From: Acidobacteriaceae bacterium | GTDB lineage: Bacteria > Acidobacteriota > Terriglobia > Terriglobales > Acidobacteriaceae | NCBI GenBank assembly: GCA_003138515.1 | Contig: PLGG01000015.1 | Location: forward strand, 187,344-251,343 | Direction of reading: 5' to 3' | DNA: 64,000 nt | Shown: positions 56,710-64,000 of the stretch, piece after piece | Layout of the letters: every line of letters begins with the position of its first letter | Numbering within the stretch: position 1 is the stretch's first letter | Made by a program: the position numbers and the translations under genes | Notes under the pieces: model-generated | Database searches by the model: none | Told to the model about the DNA's origin: nothing | What the model saw: the letters and a program-made list of their open reading frames with translations, nothing else

Positions 56710-57936
56710 ATGCCACTTCGAGAGGGCTTCAAACTCGCGTTGCAATCGCTGTGGGGCAACAAGCTGCGCACCATCCTGACGCTGATCGGCGTGGTGATGG
56801 GCGTGGCCTCGGTGATCATGGTGATCACGCTGGTGAACGGCGCCAACCGCTACGTCGCCACCAAGCTCTCCGGCTACGGCGCCGACGTTTTCCAGGTATC
56901 GCGGCAAGCGAGCGTGATCTTCAGCGCCCAGGATTATTTCCGCTTCCAGAGGCGCAAGATCGTGCGCACCGAGGACTACGCGGTGGTGCGGGATAGCTGC
57001 ACCGATTGCAGCGACGTGGGCGCGGCGTTGAGCAAGACTACGAACGTTTTCTACAACGGCCACTCCAGCGACAACACCGATGTTCGCGGGTACACATGGA
57101 CGATGCTCACGCTGAACAACATCAATATCGCGATCGGGCGCGGGTTCACGCCGTCCGACGAGGAGCATGGCGCTCACGATGCAATCGTGGGATACGACAT
57201 TGTGGACAACATTCTTGGCACAGGCGATCCCATTGGCAAGGAGATTCGCGTGGACGGGATTCCCTACACGATTGTGGGCGTGGGCGAGCGCCAGGGCAAC
57301 ACGCTCGGTCAGTCGCAGGATAACTGGGTGGCCGTGCCCATCAGCACCTATCAGCAGACCTACGGCTACAACGATTCGGTGAATATTTTTGCGCGGGTGG
57401 CGGGCGGCGCGGACGCGATGGAGCGGGCCGAGGACCAGGTGCGCGTGCTGATGCGGACGCGGCGCCACGATGCGCCGGGATCGCCCGACGACTTTGAGAT
57501 CAACACCAACGACACTTTCCTCGACATCTGGAGGCAGATCAGCTCGCTCTTCGCCAGCGTGGCGCTGGGGCTGGCGTCGATCTCGCTCGTGGTCGGCGGC
57601 GTGGTGATCATGAACATCATGCTGGTGAGCGTAACCGAGCGGACGCGCGAGATCGGCGTGCGCAAGGCGCTGGGCGCCAGGCAGCGCGATGTGCTGATGC
57701 AGTTCCTTATCGAGAGCGGGACCATGGCAGTGACTGGAGGAGCCATCGGCGTGCTATGCGGGATTTTGGTGGGCAAACTCATCACGATTGTCATTGGGTT
57801 CCCGACCAGCGCGCCATTGTGGGCGGTTTTGCTGGGCCTGTTTCTGGCCGGCTCGGTGGGCATTTTCTTCGGCGTTTATCCCGCTAGCAAGGCAGCCAAG
57901 CTCGATCCGGTGGTTGCGCTGCGCTCGGAATTGTGA
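56710..57936 (+). CDS. MacB/FtsX-type ABC transporter permease (type A, copy 1)
   Basis: FKLALQSLWGNKLRTILTLIGVVMGVASVIMVITLVNG; C-terminal VGGVVIMNIMLVSVTERTREIGVRKALGARQRDVLMQFLIES. Confidence 0.92.
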   Translation: MPLREGFKLALQSLWGNKLRTILTLIGVVMGVASVIMVITLVNGANRYVATKLSGYGADVFQVSRQASVIFSAQDYFRFQRRKIVRTEDYAVVRDSCTDCSDVGAALSKTTNVFYNGHSSDNTDVRGYTWTMLTLNNINIAIGRGFTPSDEEHGAHDAIVGYDIVDNILGTGDPIGKEIRVDGIPYTIVGVGERQGNTLGQSQDNWVAVPISTYQQTYGYNDSVNIFARVAGGADAMERAEDQVRVLMRTRRHDAPGSPDDFEINTNDTFLDIWRQISSLFASVALGLASISLVVGGVVIMNIMLVSVTERTREIGVRKALGARQRDVLMQFLIESGTMAVTGGAIGVLCGILVGKLITIVIGFPTSAPLWAVLLGLFLAGSVGIFFGVYPASKAAKLDPVVALRSEL

Positions 57937-57945
57937 GACTGAACG

Positions 57946-59202
57946 ATGGCAAGCACAGGCCAAACCCGTGAATCCGTAAAGATGGCGCTGGACACTTTGC
58001 GAACCAACAAGCTGCGCTCGGGGCTGACGATCCTTGGCATCGTGATCGGGGTCTCCACCGTCATCGCGATTTCTTCAGTAGTCAATGGCATCGATAATCG
58101 TGTCTCGAGTTTTATCAACTCGCTGGGGTCCAACGTCTACTGGATCGGGCGCTTGCCGATTATTAATGTGCGGCCGACGGCTGAGATGCTGGCACGCAGG
58201 ATGCTGACCGTCGATGACGCCAGGGCGTTGCGCACACTGCCTCATGTGATCACCACGGACGCCGAGGACGCTTCCATCAAGAGCTTCCAGGTAGGCGACG
58301 TCAGCGCACGATACGAAGGCAAAAAAGTCGCCGGCTCGATCCTGGCAGGCGATTTTCCCGAAGTAATGGATGTGACCGAACTGGTGATGCAGCAAGGCCG
58401 CATGTTCACCGACGCCGAAGATACACGCGCCGCGCATGTCGTGGTGCTCGGCCACGACACCTGGCAGGAACTCTTCGGCGACGAGCCGGCAGTGGGCAAA
58501 GAGATCGCCATCGAGTCGGGGCTGTACACCGTGATTGGTGTGTTGGATAAGCGCAAGCAGCCCTTCGGCAGTGGCAAGAATCCGCGCGACAACATCATCC
58601 TGTTCCCGTTCGGAACCTTCCACAACCTGCACCCGGAGATCACGGATCTGACGATCATCGTGAAGTACGACAGCCCTCAGAACAAAGCTCTTGTCCAGGA
58701 GGAGATTCGGGAGCTGTTAAGAATCCGCCGCAAAGTGCGCGTGGACAAGGTGGACGACTTTGAGATTTTCGGTCCTGACTCTCTCACCAAGCTGTGGGGT
58801 CAGCTGACCGATGGGCTGGTCATCTTCATGATCGCCGTCTCCAGCGTGGGACTCATGGTAGGTGGCGTGGGCGTGATGAACATCATGCTGGTGAGCGTGA
58901 CCGAGCGGACCCGCGAGATCGGAGTGCGCAAGGCGATCGGCGCGACCAAGCGAACCATCCTTACGCAGTTCACGGTGGAAGCAGTGACATTGTGCTCGGT
59001 TGGCGGCGCCATGGGCATTTTGCTTGGCGCGATCATCACATGGATCGTGTACCTCCTGCCCATCGGCTTGCCGGCGACGGTTTCGACAATGTGGGTGCTG
59101 ATCGGCTTCGGCGCCTCGTGCTTAATTGGATTGGTCTTCGGCATCTACCCCGCCTGGAAGGCGGCGAATCTGGATCCAATCGAAGCGCTGAGATACGAGT
59201 GA
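57946..59202 (+). CDS. MacB/FtsX-type ABC transporter permease (type B, copy 1)
   Basis: VKMALDTLRTNKLRSGLTILGIVIGVSTVIAISSVVNGI; GGVGVMNIMLVSVTERTREIGVRKAIGATKRTILTQFTVEAVTL. Confidence 0.92.
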   Translation: MASTGQTRESVKMALDTLRTNKLRSGLTILGIVIGVSTVIAISSVVNGIDNRVSSFINSLGSNVYWIGRLPIINVRPTAEMLARRMLTVDDARALRTLPHVITTDAEDASIKSFQVGDVSARYEGKKVAGSILAGDFPEVMDVTELVMQQGRMFTDAEDTRAAHVVVLGHDTWQELFGDEPAVGKEIAIESGLYTVIGVLDKRKQPFGSGKNPRDNIILFPFGTFHNLHPEITDLTIIVKYDSPQNKALVQEEIRELLRIRRKVRVDKVDDFEIFGPDSLTKLWGQLTDGLVIFMIAVSSVGLMVGGVGVMNIMLVSVTERTREIGVRKAIGATKRTILTQFTVEAVTLCSVGGAMGILLGAIITWIVYLLPIGLPATVSTMWVLIGFGASCLIGLVFGIYPAWKAANLDPIEALRYE

Positions 59203-59376
59203 AGATGGTTTTGGGCGCCAGGTTCATCCCAGTGCGGCCAAACCCGACCCCTGCAAACTGCTTTCGTGATGCCGCACGCACTGGCGCGGGCGATGGAGAT
59301 CGCGACGACGGCGCTGGCCGCTGAATCACCGCGCCGGAACCCCGAATCGGGCGTTTGCGTATCATAAAAGCAGATC

Positions 59377-60603
59377 ATGCCATTCGGTGAGGCCTTCAAA
59401 CTCGCGCTGCAATCGCTGTGGGCAAGCAAGCTGCGCTCCATTCTTACGCTGATTGGAATGGTCCTCGCCGTATCTTCGGTGATCACAGTGGTCACGCTCA
59501 CCAACGGGGCCAAGCAGTTTGTCACATCGAAGATCAACACCTATGGCGCTGCCGTCATCACGGTCAGCAAGATGCCGCAGACCTTCATGACAATCGAGGA
59601 GTACGTCGAGTTTCAGAAGCGCAAGAATGTAACGTACGACGACTATCGCGCGATTCTCGACGAGTGCAAATCCTGCGTATCTGTAGGCGCGCAACGCGAT
59701 AGTACCGGCAAAGTTGTGCGCGGAACCCAGTCCACAACAGACACTGACATTCGCGGCTGGACCTGGACCATGCCGCCAATTTCGAATCTCAATATCGTCC
59801 TGGGCCGGTCGTATACCGAGATGGAAGACCAGCACTCGGCGCATGTGGCCATTGTGGGCTCTGACATTGTGGACAACGTGCTGGGCCCGGGCGACCCGCT
59901 CGGCAAAGAGATTCGCGTTGACGGCGCTCCGTATACCGTGATCGGCGTCGGCGAGAGCCAGGGCAAAATGTTCGGCCGCAGCATGGATAACTGGGTGGCG
60001 ATTCCCCTCACGACTTTTCTTCAGGCCTACGGGTCCAACCAAAGCCTGCAGATTCTCGTCAATTCCGGCGGCGGCGGTGCCGTGATGGAAGCGGTCAGCG
60101 ACGAGCTTCGCGTGATTCTTCGCACTCGTCGTCATCTTGCGCCAGGCGCGGCTGACGCATTCTCCATCGATTCCAGCGCAACCTTCGGGAATCTGCTGGT
60201 GACTATTCTGAACAATTTTGGCGCCGTCGTCGTGGCCATCGCCGCGGTCGCGCTGGTCGTCGGCGGCATTGTCATCATGAACATCATGCTGGTGAGCGTG
60301 ACGGAACGGACGCGGGAGATTGGCGTCCGCAAGGCGTTGGGAGCGCGCCGCCGCGACATCCTGCTCCAGTTCCTCATTGAATCGGCGTTGCTTGCTGCGC
60401 TCGGCGGGGTCATCGGCGTCGTGTTCGGTATCTCCGCCGCTAAGCTGATTACCGTGGCGGTCTCTTTTCCCTCGTCGGTGGCGCTCTGGTCCGTCCTGGT
60501 CGCGCTTTTTGTGGCCACCGCCGTGGGATTGTTCTTTGGAGTTTATCCCGCGCACAAAGCCAGCGCTCTCGACCCCATCACTGCGCTTCGTGCAGAAATG
60601 TGA
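59377..60603 (+). CDS. MacB/FtsX-type ABC transporter permease (type A, copy 2)
   Basis: FKLALQSLWASKLRSILTLIGMVLAVSSVITVVTLTNGAKQFV; closely parallels the 56710 product. Confidence 0.92.
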   Translation: MPFGEAFKLALQSLWASKLRSILTLIGMVLAVSSVITVVTLTNGAKQFVTSKINTYGAAVITVSKMPQTFMTIEEYVEFQKRKNVTYDDYRAILDECKSCVSVGAQRDSTGKVVRGTQSTTDTDIRGWTWTMPPISNLNIVLGRSYTEMEDQHSAHVAIVGSDIVDNVLGPGDPLGKEIRVDGAPYTVIGVGESQGKMFGRSMDNWVAIPLTTFLQAYGSNQSLQILVNSGGGGAVMEAVSDELRVILRTRRHLAPGAADAFSIDSSATFGNLLVTILNNFGAVVVAIAAVALVVGGIVIMNIMLVSVTERTREIGVRKALGARRRDILLQFLIESALLAALGGVIGVVFGISAAKLITVAVSFPSSVALWSVLVALFVATAVGLFFGVYPAHKASALDPITALRAEM

Positions 60604-60660
60604 GTGCATTCTCTACTTGCTCAACACGCCGGACAACGAATAACTGCGAACTAAGAGCTG

Positions 60661-60687
60661 TCAACTGACAATTGACAACTGACAACT
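60661..60687. repeat. short AACTGACAATTGACAACTGACAACT tandem/palindromic repeat
   Basis: TCAACTGACAATTGACAACTGACAACT immediately upstream of the 60697 start. Confidence 0.75.
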
Positions 60688-60696
60688 AGAGACCTT

Positions 60697-61956
60697 ATGC
60701 CCGCAATCGGCCAATCCGGAGAAGCAGTCAAACTCGCGCTGGACACGCTGCGCAAGAACAAGCTGCGCTCCGGCCTCACCATCCTCGGCATCTCCATCGG
60801 GATCGCGACTGTCATCCTGATCTCTTCTGCCATTAACGGACTCAATTCCAACATCGATCATTTTGTGAGCACGCTGGGCACCAACGATTTGTGGATCTTC
60901 CAATTCGAGCCCTTCGGCCATCGGCCCACCACCGAGGAGCTGAATCGCAAGAAGCTCACCTACGAAGACGGTGTGGCAATGCGCAGCCTGCCGCATGTGA
61001 TCGCTGTCGATCCGGAGCTGACCTACCAGAATTTCCAGACCGGCTTGGGCAGCGTTGCCATGAAGGCAGGCACGCACAAAATCCAAAATACGATCATCAA
61101 TGGCAGCACCGAGGCCGTGACGCAAGTGGTCGATGTGAACTTGAAGGAAGGCCGCATGTGGACGGAATCGGAGGCCGAGCACAGTGACAATGTAGTCGTT
61201 CTCGGTCACGATGCCGCTGAGGATCTCTTTCCGGATAAGTCACCACTGGGACAGGACGTGGATTGCGAAGGAGATATTTTTACCGTCATCGGCGTACTCG
61301 ATCCGCAGCCGCAACCGTTCGGCAGTGGACGCAACACGCAGGACAATTCAGCCTATTTCCCTCTGGGGACTTTCAGAAAGATTCACCCCGAGATCCTCGA
61401 CTACTGGATTGTGGCGCGATACGACAACCCTGCCAACAAAGCAGTGGTGACCGAGGAGATCCGCGAGCTGCTCCGCGTGCGGCGAAAGTTGCACGTGCAG
61501 CAGGACGACAACTTCGCCATCTTCAGTCCTGATTCGCTCACTCGGCTTTGGAATCAACTGACCATCGGGCTGTTTTCGTTCATGGTTGCCGTCTCTTCTG
61601 TCGGTCTGATGGTGGGCGGGGTGGGCGTGATGAACATCATGCTGGTCAGCGTGACGGAACGCACGCGAGAGATTGGCGTACGCAAAGCGATCGGCGCAAC
61701 CAGGAAAAACATCCTGCTGCAATTTACGCTCGAGGCGGTGACGCTCTGCATGATTGGCGGGCTGCTCGGCATTCTGGCTGGAGCGCTGTTCACGCTCATT
61801 CTGCACTTTGCCGTGTCCTTCCTTCACGCGGCACTATCGTTCACCTGGGTCATCGTCGCCTTTCTCGTTTCCTGCATCATTGGACTGGTCTTCGGCATCT
61901 ATCCCGCCTGGAAGGCGGCGAGCCTTGACCCGATTGAAGCGCTGCGATACGAGTGA
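60697..61956 (+). CDS. MacB/FtsX-type ABC transporter permease (type B, copy 2)
   Basis: VKLALDTLRKNKLRSGLTILGISIGIATVILISSAINGL; GGVGVMNIMLVSVTERTREIGVRKAIGATRKNILLQFTLEAVTL. Confidence 0.92.
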   Translation: MPAIGQSGEAVKLALDTLRKNKLRSGLTILGISIGIATVILISSAINGLNSNIDHFVSTLGTNDLWIFQFEPFGHRPTTEELNRKKLTYEDGVAMRSLPHVIAVDPELTYQNFQTGLGSVAMKAGTHKIQNTIINGSTEAVTQVVDVNLKEGRMWTESEAEHSDNVVVLGHDAAEDLFPDKSPLGQDVDCEGDIFTVIGVLDPQPQPFGSGRNTQDNSAYFPLGTFRKIHPEILDYWIVARYDNPANKAVVTEEIRELLRVRRKLHVQQDDNFAIFSPDSLTRLWNQLTIGLFSFMVAVSSVGLMVGGVGVMNIMLVSVTERTREIGVRKAIGATRKNILLQFTLEAVTLCMIGGLLGILAGALFTLILHFAVSFLHAALSFTWVIVAFLVSCIIGLVFGIYPAWKAASLDPIEALRYE

Positions 61957-62183
61957 GGCAGGTGTCAGGTGTCAGCCTCATCCCGGTGCGACCAAATCTG
62001 GGTACTGGGTCAGTTTCAATTTCCACAGTCTATGCATAGACCAGGTTGGCACTTTACGTGCTTCGCGGGTAGGCGCGTATGATTGCCAATAAGCCGCTAA
62101 AGCCTCCGATTCGACTCCAATCCCCCACATTATTCGCCAAGCCGAATTCAAATCTTCTAGCTTTCCGGCCCAAGAGGAAGCCT

Positions 62184-62975
62184 GTGACGATTGCGATTGG
62201 ATTCGTCCATGATGAAGGGTTATTGCTATGTGCCGACACAAAAGTGACGGGCATAATTAAGGCAAATCAGAGCAAGATTGAACACTGGCACAACAAAGAT
62301 AGAGACTGTAGCTTATCCTTCGCCATATCCAGCGAAGACCTGAATTTCCCTAAAACGGCGATCAAGAAATGCTGTGCTTTTGTTAAGAAAATGGACCCAA
62401 AAACTATCACATTGGAGTCAGTCCATGATGCTGCTGAGTTCTCATTGGCCGAGTTCTATCGGGAACACATTTACGCTCATCCAGACAGAACACCGGGTGC
62501 CGTCTTCCTTGAGTTACTGGTAGCAATATCCGTCCGTGGCGAGATGGGACTTTATGTATCCCATGAGACCGTTTTGAATCCCGTCGAGATTTTTGAATGC
62601 GTTGGTTCGGGTGCGTATCTGGCAAAATATCTGATTGGGAAGTATTCGAGTGCCAACCCAGGCAGGCTGACTCATGCGGATGCAGTTGTCATTAGCCGGT
62701 ACGCTGTACAATCCGCGATCGATTACGACCAAAATTGCGGAGGCACAATAGAAATACTGAATGTCGGAGTATCTGGCGTTCCTAAGCGAACAATTGGAAC
62801 GGATTGGTATCCAACACAGGATTTCGTTAGTGGTGCGCTAGATGCTGTTTTGCAAATGACACACGATTTAGCGAATATGTCGGCTGAGGACCACTGGGGC
62901 GAAGCGACTGACAAGCGTATAGATGAAGTCGCTAAACGGCTTCATGATCTCGATATGAATAAGTGGAATTGGTAG
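62184..62975 (+). CDS. proteasome beta-like/HslV/Anbu-superfamily Ntn hydrolase, stand-alone
   Basis: GTG start with AGGAAG upstream; (V)TIAIGFVHDEGLLLCADTKVT with Thr after the start and Asp at position 17, QSKIEHW, VGSGAYLAKYLIG, ADAVVISRYAVQSAIDYDQNCGGTIEILNV. Confidence 0.65.
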   Translation: MTIAIGFVHDEGLLLCADTKVTGIIKANQSKIEHWHNKDRDCSLSFAISSEDLNFPKTAIKKCCAFVKKMDPKTITLESVHDAAEFSLAEFYREHIYAHPDRTPGAVFLELLVAISVRGEMGLYVSHETVLNPVEIFECVGSGAYLAKYLIGKYSSANPGRLTHADAVVISRYAVQSAIDYDQNCGGTIEILNVGVSGVPKRTIGTDWYPTQDFVSGALDAVLQMTHDLANMSAEDHWGEATDKRIDEVAKRLHDLDMNKWNW

Positions 62976-62979
62976 AAGA

Positions 62980-63870
62980 TTAAGCAATCTCTCCAAGCGC
63001 CCTGCGCAGAATCTCACCGTCATACTTAGAGGTTTTCACTACTGTCTTGGGCAGGAGTGCAATCAAATCATCTATGGTCCACGCCCTATGAGCGAGTCCG
63101 ATTTCCATAGCTGGCGTCACTCTCAGGCTCGCGTGAATCCTGACAAAGTTGTAATGCATGTAGTGGATTGCGACCGCGTGCGCGTGATTCTCGGCTTTCT
63201 TGCTGTGCGCGTTGGTGAGCCGGGTAAAGCGGCGCTGCGACATCCTGAGCGTTAGATTCTGGCGTTCTACATAGGACGTGGAAACGTGCGCGGGATCGGG
63301 AAAGCCGATGACTGTTTTCATATCACAGCCGATGCACTTCGCAGGGGAATAACGGCGCTGTTCCTCATCTGTGGGAGCGCCGTAAATCTTGTGCAACTGC
63401 GCGTAATCCACTTCTAGGCCGAAAGCGCCTTCCACGGCCTTGAGGTATGGGGCGTGTGCGTCAGTCGTTACCTGTACACGGCTGGCGATGCGACTGGCAC
63501 AATCATCCATGAAGTCCATCGCCCAGTTGGTATCTCTGCCGCCGACGAGGTAGGAGACAACGAGTTTCGTATCCGCGTCGATTCCTATCCAAGTCCAAAT
63601 ATCGCCCCATCCCGCTGCTTTTTGGTCCGGTGTAGCGTTCTTCTGTTTCGTCCCACAGAAACTCCAAATCTCATCGCATTGCAAACGGCGAACCTTGAGG
63701 TTCCGCACATGCTTGTCGTGATACTCCGCGCACACTTTGCCTAAATCGACGAGTAGCTTGGTGACTGTATTCTTGGCCGCTCCCGTCATGCGGCAAGTCG
63801 CCCTAATCGAGCAGCCCTCGATGAGGCAACGGGCAATCTGTGCTCTGGTTTGGGAGTCCAAGCAGTTCAT
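62980..63870 (-). mobile_element. IS1-like DDE transposase gene
   Basis: HTH IRATCRMTGAAKNTVTKLLVDLG; CDEIWSFCGTKQKNA ... GDIWTWIGIDADTKLVVSYLVGGRD; DAHAPYLKAVE; SYVERQNLTLRMSQRRFTRLTNAHSKK. Confidence 0.85.
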
Positions 63871-63959
63871 ATTGACTATTATGCTAAAGCGGCTTTAGAA
63901 TGTCAAGAGAAAAGTTGGACTATGCGCCTATAATTGCGCAATCCGAGAGGAAGTAGTTT

Positions 63960-64000
63960 ATGGCTACGACGATTGGTTCGCAGGATTTTCTCGATTATGC
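63960..64000 (+). CDS. start of an uncharacterised ORF truncated by the window edge (MATTIGSQDFLDY...)
   Basis: ATG at 63960 preceded by GAGAGGAAG; only 13 codons visible. Confidence 0.35.
   Translation, partial: MATTIGSQDFLDY

Noticed and set aside
59362-60609. 415-aa minus-strand ORF opposite permease A2
   Set aside because: Antisense of a clear MacB-type permease; similar shadow ORF occurs opposite A1 (56449-57468) simply because A1 and A2 are homologous

Overview
This 64 kb high-GC window looks like chromosomal DNA from a member of Acidobacteriota (taxon inferred from gene content and style only). Most of it is housekeeping and metabolism on both strands: alr, rpsA, coaX-birA-nadC-valS, bamD, rpe, xylulokinase, GH3, GH13, glpK, SulP, E2/lipB, dut and the RNase P RNA. 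Accessory features are interspersed: five toxin-antitoxin-like pairs, four of which have a near-perfect inverted repeat upstream that looks like an operator; a universal stress protein with a consensus-like CRP/FNR site next to two Crp/Fnr-type genes; a broken DUF2971 gene with a G7 tract; and several short repeat families, some inside coding sequence. A tandemly duplicated two-gene cassette of MacB/FtsX-type permeases has no ATPase nearby. The most interesting candidate is a stand-alone proteasome-beta-like Ntn-hydrolase (about 62184-62975) beside an IS1-like transposase. All calls come from reading the sequence and the supplied ORF track; no database search was run.
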